A stretch of DNA of 64,000 nucleotides from the NCBI GenBank assembly GCA_040753795.1, contig JBFMDX010000001.1, positions 372,001-436,000 of the forward strand, read 5' to 3'. The translations under genes and the position numbers were made by a program. This DNA comes from Thermodesulfobacteriota bacterium (GTDB lineage Bacteria > Desulfobacterota > Desulfobacteria > Desulfobacterales > Desulfosudaceae). Below the pieces are notes generated by a model. It was not told the origin of the DNA. It did no database searches and saw only the letters and a list, made by a program, of their open reading frames with translations. Shown piece by piece: positions 37,955 through 47,205 of the stretch (within the stretch, counting starts at the first letter, position 1; each line of letters begins with the position of its first letter).

Positions 37955-40613
37955 ATTTCGCGGCAAACTCCATCTCGTCTTTTTTGGTGGCGACAAGTCC
38001 GTCCAGCCTGGCGTGCAGGACCGCCTTGAGGACACGGCTGTAATCAGGACCGGACGGAATGCCCAATTGCCTCAAGTCCTCCCCCTTAATCATCGGGCGG
38101 ATGTTTTTAAGTTGAAGAATATAGTGGGAAATCTGTTTTTTGATTTCATCCCTTTCCGCCAGGGCCATGATAAACAGCACCAGTTCCGTGCGGAACGGCT
38201 TCAGGCTTTCGTAAAGGGCGCTGTTTTTAATGGGAAAGTCCCGGTTGATCCGGGAGAGGGCGGCGATGGCTTCAAACCGTTCAGTGGTGAAAAGCGACTG
38301 GTATTTCCGGTTTAATTCAAAATTGCCGCAGATCTCCAGCGTCGTCGCCTGATCACAGCGGTTGACCAGCACCAGAAAGTAGACCGCCCATTTCATGTAT
38401 CTTTCTTCAAAGAAAAGCAGGTCATACCAGGAGATCACCTCCCGGACCGAATTCAGCCTTGTCAGGATCGTTTTGCTGATGCGGATGGCCGGGTGAACCG
38501 CGGCCAGCAGTTTATATTCCGCCAGCCGTTGAACCGCCGGGACCGGGTTGTCCTCTTCCAGGATCAGGCTCATTTCCCCGAATACCCGCCGCCCGCTCAA
38601 TTTTTTGAAGAAATTCATTTTAACGGCGTTGTTGATCAGGCCCGAAGTCATTTTACCGATGGTAAAGCCGAATCGCTGTTCAAAGCGGATGGCGCGGAAG
38701 ACGCGGGTGGGGTCTTCCACGAAGCTCAGATTGTGAAGGACGCGGATTGTCTTGTCCTTGATGTCACGGTGGGCCGAGAAAAAATCGATCAGTATGCCGA
38801 ATTTTTCCGGGTTCAGGCATATGGCCATGGTGTTGATGGTAAAGTCCCGCCGGAACAGATCCAGCTTGATGGAACTCATTTCGACGGTGGGCAGGGCCGC
38901 CGGAAACTGGTAATACTCGAGCCGTGATGACGCCACGTCGATTTTAAAGCCATCGGCGAAGGTAATCACGGCGGTTCCGAATTTGCTGTGATAGTGAACG
39001 CGGGCGCCCATTAGACCGGCGAACTGTTTGGCGAAGGCGATGCCGTCTCCCTCGATGACCAGATCGACATCTTCCGTGTCGCGCAGGAGAAACATGTCCC
39101 GGACAAATCCGCCCACTACATAGGCGCTGTATCCAATGGCCGCGGCGGTTTCCCCGGCGGCTTTGAGCAGGTCCATTATATGACCCGGCAGCCGCTCCGT
39201 CATCAACCGGGTAATATTTTTTGTCTTGGCGTCGATGCTGGCCTCAACCAGTTGGGGCTGTTGCTCCTTTTCCCGTTTGTTGCGGGAAACCAGCAGATTC
39301 AGCAGATCGGTCCGGGTGATCACTCCCAGAATGGCGTCGTCCCGGACCACCGGCAAAATTCGCTGATGGCCGTCGATGATTCTTTCCTGGATCCCGTACA
39401 AATCATCATCCGGATCCACCCGCAGGACTTCCGACGTCATGTATTCGGAAACGGCCGTGTCGCCCAGGTTGTGATAGAGGGCCTTTTCGATGACCTGCCG
39501 GGTGATAAATCCCAGCAGTGCCCCGCCCGCGTTTTCCTTTTCCGTGATCAGCAGGGCATTGATGTTATATCGGGTCAGTAGTTCCCCGGCCTGTCGGCAG
39601 GTCATGTCCGGGGTCGTGGAAATAGCGGGCGAGGACATCAGGTCCCGGGCGCATATCCTGGACTGGATCTGCCGGTTCAAAACGGTCAGCAGTTGCTGTT
39701 CGGCCTGGGGCAGGGTCATGTTTTTGATGCTGGCGGAAGCGGCGTAGGCATGTCCTCCGCCGCCGAAGGGGAACAGCGCGCCGGCGGTATCGACCTCCGG
39801 CAGTCCGGACCGGCCGACGATATAGATCCTGTTGCCCATCTGGGCCAGGGCGAACACCACGCCCAAGTTCTTCATCCGCTGCATTTTATGAACCAGGAAG
39901 GCGAAATCCGGCACATACTCATCCAGGCAGATGGAGGTGATCACCACCGCGGTCCCGTTGATATCATGGACCTGGGCATTTTTGATCATGCTGTTGAGAA
40001 TATCCACCTGCTCCGGCGTCATTTCCTTGGATATCATGTTGGCGATGGTATTCAGACTGGCGCCCCGGGACACCAGAAAGGCGGCGGCTTCAAAGTCTTT
40101 GGGGGTGGTGGAGGTGAAAGTAAAGGAGCCGGTGTCTTCATAAATCCCCAGGCACATGACGGTGGCTTCGTCCGGAGAAACCGGGATGCCCTTTTCCCGG
40201 ATTTTTTCCGTCAGAATAGAGACCGTGGCACCGCTTGATTCATTGACCTGCATGTCGGCGGCAATATCATTGTCTGATACGGGATGGTGATCATAAATGT
40301 GGATTTCCATCGACGGGTCATCGAGCAAATCGGCCAATGGCCCGATGCGGTTCTTCTGCTTGGTGTCAACGATCACCAGCCGCCTGATCCCGGGAAGATC
40401 AATATCCTGGATGCTTTTCATGTTAAAAAGATAAGCCATTGAACTTACAAAAAAATCCCTTAAGTTCTTTTCGTTGGAGCCCGGCAGGACCACAACGGAA
40501 CCCGGATACAGTTTCTGGGCCGCGAGGACGGATGCGATGGCATCAAAATCAGCGTTGACGTGGGTTGTGATCACCGTCAACGGGTTTTTTTGAGGCGGCT
40601 TTTTTCCCGGCAT
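37938..40613 (-). CDS. DHH-CBS-tRNA nucleotidyltransferase/poly(A) polymerase fusion
   Basis: Multidomain protein of 891 residues. Residues about 10-310 form a DHH/DHHA1 phosphoesterase (THVNADFDAIASVLAAQKL, YDHHPVSDND, FGGGGHAYAAS). Two CBS domains (about 318-440) follow. The C-terminal half is a class II nucleotidyltransferase (YVVGGFVRDMFLLRDTEDVDLVIEG, then RRDFTINTMAICL and the RNA-binding helices with EDPTRVFRAIRFEQRFG). Such fusions are known as A-adding or CCA-adding enzymes in Aquificae and Desulfobacterota. The DHH part may act as a 3' exonuclease. Both tRNAs in this window encode CCA, so repair or partial addition is likely. It heads the M50-trpS-scpAB operon. Confidence 0.93.
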   Translation of the reverse strand: MPGKKPPQKNPLTVITTHVNADFDAIASVLAAQKLYPGSVVVLPGSNEKNLRDFFVSSMAYLFNMKSIQDIDLPGIRRLVIVDTKQKNRIGPLADLLDDPSMEIHIYDHHPVSDNDIAADMQVNESSGATVSILTEKIREKGIPVSPDEATVMCLGIYEDTGSFTFTSTTPKDFEAAAFLVSRGASLNTIANMISKEMTPEQVDILNSMIKNAQVHDINGTAVVITSICLDEYVPDFAFLVHKMQRMKNLGVVFALAQMGNRIYIVGRSGLPEVDTAGALFPFGGGGHAYAASASIKNMTLPQAEQQLLTVLNRQIQSRICARDLMSSPAISTTPDMTCRQAGELLTRYNINALLITEKENAGGALLGFITRQVIEKALYHNLGDTAVSEYMTSEVLRVDPDDDLYGIQERIIDGHQRILPVVRDDAILGVITRTDLLNLLVSRNKREKEQQPQLVEASIDAKTKNITRLMTERLPGHIMDLLKAAGETAAAIGYSAYVVGGFVRDMFLLRDTEDVDLVIEGDGIAFAKQFAGLMGARVHYHSKFGTAVITFADGFKIDVASSRLEYYQFPAALPTVEMSSIKLDLFRRDFTINTMAICLNPEKFGILIDFFSAHRDIKDKTIRVLHNLSFVEDPTRVFRAIRFEQRFGFTIGKMTSGLINNAVKMNFFKKLSGRRVFGEMSLILEEDNPVPAVQRLAEYKLLAAVHPAIRISKTILTRLNSVREVISWYDLLFFEERYMKWAVYFLVLVNRCDQATTLEICGNFELNRKYQSLFTTERFEAIAALSRINRDFPIKNSALYESLKPFRTELVLFIMALAERDEIKKQISHYILQLKNIRPMIKGEDLRQLGIPSGPDYSRVLKAVLHARLDGLVATKKDEMEFAAKYAARI

Positions 40614-40767
40614 GACGACATTTTCCGAATTGTTTTAACCAGGTCAGTACAGCAAATCCCACCATATGATACGCCGTTTTATTTATCAAGCATTGCGGCG
40701 GCCGGAAAAATAAAAAATCTGATTTAATTGACACTATCATTTAAACCCGTTTTTAATATATAATTAC

Positions 40768-40785
40768 TTGAATAATATTATTCAA
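40768..40785. promoter_or_regulatory. 18-bp perfect palindrome, possible operator
   Basis: TTGAATAATATTATTCAA lies in the 267-bp gap between the divergent nucleotidyltransferase fusion and pilC genes, 4 bases after a TATAAT (40759-40764). It would cover the transcription start of a rightward promoter. It could bind a dimeric regulator; nothing in the window identifies one. The rest of the gap holds no gene that I can see. Confidence 0.4.
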
Positions 40786-40880
40786 TTGCCTATACTGGCA
40801 ACGGTGATTCAAAACTACCGTTAAGGCGTCTTGTGCGCCGGCGCCGGTGAAGAACCATTCTAACATACAAGGGGGATAAT

Positions 40881-42092
40881 ATGCCGGTCTACCTCTGGGA
40901 AGGCAAACGCCGGAATGAAAATGTGAATGGGGAAATGGATGCGGCGGATGAAGCTGCGGTAAGGGCTCAACTGCTACGAATGGGTATTACGGCCCAGAAA
41001 GTCAAAAAAAAGCCCAAGGATCTTTTCGCCAATGTCGCTTTTTTACAACCGGGGGTAACCCAGCAGAATATCATTATTTTCGCCCGGCAGTTTTCGACCA
41101 TGATTGATGCCGGTCTGCCCATCGTCCAGTGCCTGGATATTTTGCAGGCCCAGGAGCAGAACAAAACATTTCAGAAAATTCTGAAGACCATCAAAGCGGA
41201 TGTGGAAGGCGGTTTGACCCTGGCCGAAGCCTTGAAAAAACATCCCAAGCAGTTTGACGCCCTGTTCGTGAATATGATCGCGGCCGGTGAAGCCGGCGGT
41301 ATTCTGGACAAGATTCTGCAGCGGTTATCCACCTACATGGAAAAAAACGCCAAACTGAAACGGCAGATCAAGGGCGCCATGATGTACCCGCTTATTACCT
41401 TGAGCATCGCCGTTCTGGTTGTTATAGTTATTCTCGTATTCGTTATTCCGGTTTTCCAGCAGATGTTCGCTGATTTCGGTAAGGCACTGCCGTTGCCCAC
41501 CCAGATCGTTGTTACCGCCAGCGAAATCGTAAAAAGCAAAATCCTGTTTATCATTGCCGGAATGGTTCTGTTGAGTATGGCTTACCGGCAGTTTTACAAA
41601 ACCGAAAAGGGCCGGCTGGTCATGGACGGTATTTTTCTGAAATTGCCGGTCATCGGTGTCGTCATCCGGAAATCAGCCGTGGCCCGGTTTACTCAAACAA
41701 TGGGCACCATGCTTTCCAGCGGCGTCTCCATCCTCGACGCCCTAGACATTGTCGCCAAGACTGCCGGCAACAAGGTCATCGAAAACGCCGTTTATTTTAC
41801 CCGGGCCGGTATCTCCGAAGGCCGCACGGTGGCAGATCCGCTTTCAGAAACCGGCGTGTTTCCTTCCATGGTCTGTTCCATGATCGCGGTCGGTGAGTCT
41901 ACCGGCGCTCTGGACGCCATGATGGAAAAAATCGCCGCCTTCTATGAAGAGGAGGTGGACGCTGCCGTGGAAGCCATGACCTCGGCCATTGAACCGCTGA
42001 TGATGGTTTTCATGGGCGGGTTGATTGGTGGTCTGGTGGTCGCCATGTATCTGCCCGTTTTCCAGATGGCGGGAGCTATTTCCGGCGGTTAG
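40881..42092 (+). CDS. pilC: Type IV pilus/type II secretion inner-membrane protein (PilC/GspF family)
   Basis: Integral membrane platform protein of 403 residues. Two T2SSF domains (about 70-190 and 270-395) share the pattern of ARQFSTMIDAGLPIVQCL and RFTQTMGTMLSSGVSILDAL, and membrane segments lie around 170-190, 220-240 and 375-395. The N-terminal YLWEGKRRNENVNGEMDA matches PilC more than GspF. AAGGGGG precedes the ATG. The next gene is a PilS-like kinase, which supports a type IV pilus role. No pilin or pilB is adjacent. Confidence 0.92.
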   Translation: MPVYLWEGKRRNENVNGEMDAADEAAVRAQLLRMGITAQKVKKKPKDLFANVAFLQPGVTQQNIIIFARQFSTMIDAGLPIVQCLDILQAQEQNKTFQKILKTIKADVEGGLTLAEALKKHPKQFDALFVNMIAAGEAGGILDKILQRLSTYMEKNAKLKRQIKGAMMYPLITLSIAVLVVIVILVFVIPVFQQMFADFGKALPLPTQIVVTASEIVKSKILFIIAGMVLLSMAYRQFYKTEKGRLVMDGIFLKLPVIGVVIRKSAVARFTQTMGTMLSSGVSILDALDIVAKTAGNKVIENAVYFTRAGISEGRTVADPLSETGVFPSMVCSMIAVGESTGALDAMMEKIAAFYEEEVDAAVEAMTSAIEPLMMVFMGGLIGGLVVAMYLPVFQMAGAISGG

Positions 42093-42149
42093 AAACCCTG
42101 CCTGTTCCGGAGGGCAGACAAACCGACATCTGAAAACCGCAGGCTGGTG

Positions 42150-43454
42150 ATGCCCGTTGACGTGCAACAAACAGAGGAATTCAATCGCCGCCTGCGATGG
42201 CTGATTGCCTTTCGGGCGCTTTTCGCCGTTTTCCTTCTCGGCTCGACACTTTTTTTTACCAGAACGAAAGATTCGCATTACGCCGAAGGCGCTATCCTTC
42301 TGCTTTATGTGATTTCCCTCTCGACCCTGGTCCTTTCAGCTGGTTACGCCATCCTTCTGCGGTTCGTGAAGCGGAAAATCTTTTTCACCTATTTTCAAAT
42401 CTGTGTTGACACTTTTGCCGTCACGCTGATTGTGTATGTCACCGGTTGCTATTACAGCGCTTTTACATTTCTCTATCTGATCGTTATTATCAGCGCCTGT
42501 TTTTTTCTGTTCCGCCGGGGGGGGATGATCGTTGCCGCCCTCAGCAGTATTCAGTACGGTGTCATGATTGATCTGGAATATTACGGCCTGATCGGCCCCG
42601 CGGACATCAATTTTATCGTGACGGACGCCACGTTGAGCGGCCCCAACGTTTTGTATAAGACCATTATTATGATGATGGCCTGTTTTGCCGTGGCTTTTCT
42701 GACCAGTGTGCTGGTGGAACAGGAGAGGACAGCCCGCGGTGAACTGCTGGTCATGCGGAAATATGTCCGGCGCGTAGAGCGGATGGCGGCGGTGGGGGAG
42801 ATGGCCGCCGGACTGGCGCACGAGATTAAAAATCCTCTGGCCGCCCTGACCGGGGCCATAGAAATGCTCGAAGGCGACGGGGTGGTTACCAGCCCGGATG
42901 ATGTCCGTCTGATGAAGATTATTCAACGGGAAGCCAAACGGTTGAATTCCCTGGTAACCAATTTTCTACTGTTCGCCAAGCCGCACAAAGGAAACGTGAA
43001 GACAATCCCTCTGGATCAGATTCTCAAGGACACCCTGGATCTTTTTGAAACCGGGTTGAAAGGCAGAGGAGAAGTCCAGTGCGTGGCAAATATTTCCCCC
43101 GGCATCAAAATTGACATGGATCCGGAATACCTGCGCCAGATCCTCTGGAACCTTCTGCTAAACGCTGCCGATGCGATCAGTGAAAAGGAGACACCGGCAG
43201 GAACCATAACGGTCAATCTGTATCCGGCCAGAAACAGGATGGCCCGGCTGGAAATCATTGACGACGGCTGCGGCATGCCGCCGGATATAGCCGACACCAT
43301 ATTTGATCCGTTTTTCACAACCAAATCCAAGGGAACCGGTCTCGGCCTTTCCGTTGTTCACCGGCTGGTGGAATTGTACGGGGGGAAGATCGATTTTGAA
43401 AGCCAACCGGGAAAGGGCACCCGCTTCATCTTATATTTGACGCGAACGGACTGA
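42150..43454 (+). CDS. PilS-like membrane sensor histidine kinase
   Basis: Two-component sensor of 434 residues. The N-terminal half has about six membrane segments (20-185). A HisKA domain with phospho-acceptor His in GEMAAGLAHEIKNPLAAL follows, and an HATPase with N box NLLLNAADAI, DDGCGMP and GTGLGLSVV. The arrangement matches PilS. A PilR-like NtrC-family regulator usually follows pilS, but here lysS comes next, so the partner must lie elsewhere. A GTG directly before the ATG is an alternative start. Confidence 0.88.
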   Translation: MPVDVQQTEEFNRRLRWLIAFRALFAVFLLGSTLFFTRTKDSHYAEGAILLLYVISLSTLVLSAGYAILLRFVKRKIFFTYFQICVDTFAVTLIVYVTGCYYSAFTFLYLIVIISACFFLFRRGGMIVAALSSIQYGVMIDLEYYGLIGPADINFIVTDATLSGPNVLYKTIIMMMACFAVAFLTSVLVEQERTARGELLVMRKYVRRVERMAAVGEMAAGLAHEIKNPLAALTGAIEMLEGDGVVTSPDDVRLMKIIQREAKRLNSLVTNFLLFAKPHKGNVKTIPLDQILKDTLDLFETGLKGRGEVQCVANISPGIKIDMDPEYLRQILWNLLLNAADAISEKETPAGTITVNLYPARNRMARLEIIDDGCGMPPDIADTIFDPFFTTKSKGTGLGLSVVHRLVELYGGKIDFESQPGKGTRFILYLTRTD

Positions 43455-43595
43455 TTGCCGGGGTGTTGACCTGGCCGGCCGGCTCCCGAAAAATCCAGTA
43501 TCCTGTTGCACTTCATTGCCGATAATCATGAGACAATCGGTTGCTTCGGTCCAGGCTGCGGCTAACCTTGTAAAAACCCAACCTGTAACTTAACC

Positions 43596-43625
43596 TTGAC
43601 TATCTTTTTAAAGTTTTGCTATTTT
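43596..43625 (+). promoter_or_regulatory. Sigma70-type promoter of the lysS-lpx operon
   Basis: TTGACT (43596-43601) and TATTTT (43620-43625), 18-base spacing (CTATTT at 17). It lies about 60 bases before the lysS ATG, in a 228-bp gap with no other feature. It may drive the whole lysS-lolCD-bamA-lpx run, since no gap larger than 60 bp follows until after lpxB. Confidence 0.55.
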
Positions 43626-43682
43626 AAATGATTTGAAAATAATTTACTGTTGCTGACGACATGAAACGGATGATGGAGCCCA

Positions 43683-45167
43683 ATGGAAAAATCCGAGACC
43701 CTGCTTGATGTACGAAAACAGAAAATTCAGGCCCTGCGGGAGAGCGGGATCAATCCCTTCCCCTCCTTTTTTCCTGTTTCGCATACCGTTGCGGAAGTGT
43801 TGCGCCTTATTGAACAGGATATGGCCCCCGGGCCGGACGACATCCCGGGAATGACCCTTGCCGGGCGGATCATCGCGATTAATAAATTCGGTAAATCATC
43901 GTTTATCCGCCTCCGGGACCGCACGGAAACGATCCAGGCCTACCTGCAGCAGAATACCGTTGGAGAGGATCCATACACGCTGTTCAAACAACTGGATATT
44001 GGTGATTTTATTGGTATTACCGGCGGTGTTTTCAAGACCAGAACCGGTGAATGGACGGTACTGGTAAAGGAGTTTAAGCTGTTATGCAAGGCAACCCGGC
44101 CGCTGCCTGAAAAATTTCACGGGTTGAAAGATCCGGAAAAGCGATACCGCAAGCGCTATCTGGATCTGATCATGAACAGTGGGGCGCGGGATATTTTTAT
44201 TCAACGGAACCGGACGGTTCAGGCTGTCCGGGAGTTCCTCTGCCAGCGGGATTTCATGGAGGTGGAAACGCCCATGATGCAGCCGATCCCGGGAGGGGCC
44301 GAGGCCAAACCGTTCATTACCCATCACAACGCACTGGACATGGACCTCTTTTTGAGAATAGCCCCGGAGCTTTATTTGAAACGGCTGGTCATCGGCGGGT
44401 TTGAAAGAGTGTTTGAAATCAACCGGAACTTCCGGAATGAAGGCGTTTCCTCCCGGCATAATCCGGAATTTACCATGCTGGAATTCTACCAGGCTTATGC
44501 CGACTATGAAACGCTCATGGCAACGACCGAGGAAATGTTCCAGCATGTTTTTTCGAAAGTAAAAGGGACGTTGCAGATTGAATACCAGGGGAATGCCATC
44601 GATTTCTCGCCGCCCTGGCGGCGGATGACCCTGGCGGCGGCGATGAGCGAGATCGGTGGCCTGGCGCCGGACCGGCAGCGGGACAAGGAAAGTCTCCTGG
44701 CGTTTGCGGCGGTTCACGGTATTCATCTCACCAAGACGGAAAATTTCGGGAAAATCATGACCAAGCTGTTTGATGTTCTGGTAGAGCCGAAACTCATTCA
44801 GCCGACTTTTATCACCGGATATCCGGTTGATGTGTCGCCGCTGTCGAAATCCAGCGAGAAAAATCCGCAGGTCGTCGACCGGTTTGAACTGTTTATCGCC
44901 GGGAATGAAATCGCCAACGGGTTTTCCGAACTTAATGATCCCGAAGATCAGCGCAGCCGGTTTCTGGCTCAGGTTAATGCCAGGCAGGCGGGTGACGAAG
45001 AAGCGCATTTCATGGATGAAGATTATATTGAAGCCCTTGAGTATGGGATGCCGCCGACGGCCGGCGAGGGGATCGGCATCGACCGGCTGGTGATGCTGGT
45101 GACGGATTCCCCTTCCATACGGGAAGTCATTCTGTTCCCTCATATGAAAAAGATCCCCGGGGAATAA
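43683..45167 (+). CDS. lysS: Lysyl-tRNA synthetase (class II)
   Basis: Charges tRNA-Lys, 494 residues, the normal length. An OB-fold anticodon-binding domain (about 55-145) precedes the catalytic core with motif 1 (YRKRYLDLIMN), motif 2 (NFRNEGVSSRHNPEFTMLEFYQAY) and motif 3 (GIGIDRLVMLVTD). GGAG lies 5 bases upstream of the ATG. Placement ahead of lolC is common in this lineage. Confidence 0.97.
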   Translation: MEKSETLLDVRKQKIQALRESGINPFPSFFPVSHTVAEVLRLIEQDMAPGPDDIPGMTLAGRIIAINKFGKSSFIRLRDRTETIQAYLQQNTVGEDPYTLFKQLDIGDFIGITGGVFKTRTGEWTVLVKEFKLLCKATRPLPEKFHGLKDPEKRYRKRYLDLIMNSGARDIFIQRNRTVQAVREFLCQRDFMEVETPMMQPIPGGAEAKPFITHHNALDMDLFLRIAPELYLKRLVIGGFERVFEINRNFRNEGVSSRHNPEFTMLEFYQAYADYETLMATTEEMFQHVFSKVKGTLQIEYQGNAIDFSPPWRRMTLAAAMSEIGGLAPDRQRDKESLLAFAAVHGIHLTKTENFGKIMTKLFDVLVEPKLIQPTFITGYPVDVSPLSKSSEKNPQVVDRFELFIAGNEIANGFSELNDPEDQRSRFLAQVNARQAGDEEAHFMDEDYIEALEYGMPPTAGEGIGIDRLVMLVTDSPSIREVILFPHMKKIPGE

Positions 45168-45223
45168 CAAGCAGCAGAAAAAATTGCCGTGAACAACACG
45201 GCAGCGGCCACTGTCAAACCATT

Positions 45224-46457
45224 ATGATATACGAATTATTGATCAGCCGGCGCCATCTGATGGCGCCCCGTCGCAACGCCTTTGTTTCTTTTATCACCCT
45301 GCTGTCGGTGGTCGGGGTGGTTATCGGCGTTATGGCGTTGATTATCGTGATCGCGGTAATGTCGGGATTTGAAAACGATATTAAAAAACGAATACTCGGC
45401 GTGGAATCGCACATCGTTCTGTTTCACCACAGCGGAGAGATCTATGATTTTGTTCAGGTGGTGGATGAAATTGAACGGATGGATCAGGTTGTCAACGCCC
45501 AGCCGTTTATTGTCACTCAAGTCATGCTGCGTTCAGCATCGGGGGTTACCGGAGGGGTCCTGAGAGGCATTGACCCCGGGCGGGCGGGCGCTTCCATGAG
45601 CATTTTTGAGTCGATCCGGCCCCTTGACGATAAATTAACGCGCAGCGGCGATAACGAGGAAAACGCCGGGAAGCCGCCGGGCATCATCCTGGGGAAAGAG
45701 TTGGCCGGCCGTCTGGGTGTTAAAACAGGGGACGTGGTTTACCTGGTCCTGTCTATGGGCGCGTTGTCCCCGGTCGGCCATATGCCGGCGGTCAAGCGGT
45801 TCGAGGTGACCGGCATTTTTGAGGCCGGCATGCATGATTTTGACAGCACCTTCGCCTTTGTTCACTTGTCTGAGGCGCAGCGCGTTCTTCACATGAACAA
45901 TACCGTCAGCGGAATTGAGATACGCGTCAAGGATATTTACAAAGCCCGGTCAGTCGCCGAGGCGATTATTTCCCGGCTGGGGTATCCGTATTATGCCAGG
46001 GACTGGATGACCATGAACCAGAACCTGTTCGCGGCGCTGAAACTGGAAAAAACCGTCATGTTCATCATTCTGACCCTGATTGTGCTGGTGGCGGCCTTTA
46101 ACATCGCCAGTTCCCTGATCATGATCGTAATGAACAAGAAAAAGGAAATCGGCATTTTAAAAGCTATGGGCGCTACCCGGAAAAGCATCCGCCGGATATT
46201 CGTGTTCGAGGGCATGCTCATCGGCGGGGTGGGCACCCTGCTGGGTGTTGCCCTGGGCGTCGTCGCCTGTCTTCTGCTTAAACGTTATCACTTTATTGAG
46301 CTGTCCAGCGATGTTTATTACATCACCACCCTGCCCGTTCAGCTGGAATGGCTGGATGTTTCCATCATTGCCGGAGCCGCGCTGACTATTTGTTATCTGG
46401 CGACCCTCTATCCTTCGTCTCAGGCGTCCAAAGTCAATCCGGTGGAGGCGATCCGTT

Positions 46458-46465
<8 letters not shown>
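45224..46465 (+). CDS. Lipoprotein-releasing ABC transporter permease (LolC/LolE family)
   Basis: Inner-membrane subunit that extracts lipoproteins for transfer to LolA. The 413 residues have one N-terminal membrane segment (about 22-44), a large periplasmic MacB-like domain, then three C-terminal segments with the FtsX-type motif KKKEIGILKAMGATRKSIRRIFVFEGMLIGGVGTLLG. Only one permease gene is present, so it may act as a homodimer or pair with a gene elsewhere. It overlaps the ATPase gene by 8 bp. Confidence 0.93.
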
Positions 46466-47201
<736 letters not shown>

Positions 47202-47205
47202 TCGT

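Noticed and set aside
40728-40764. Promoter TTGACA (40728) with TATAAT (40759) upstream of pilC
   Set aside because: The spacing is 25 bases, too long for a normal sigma70 promoter; the -10 box may have another -35 or none.
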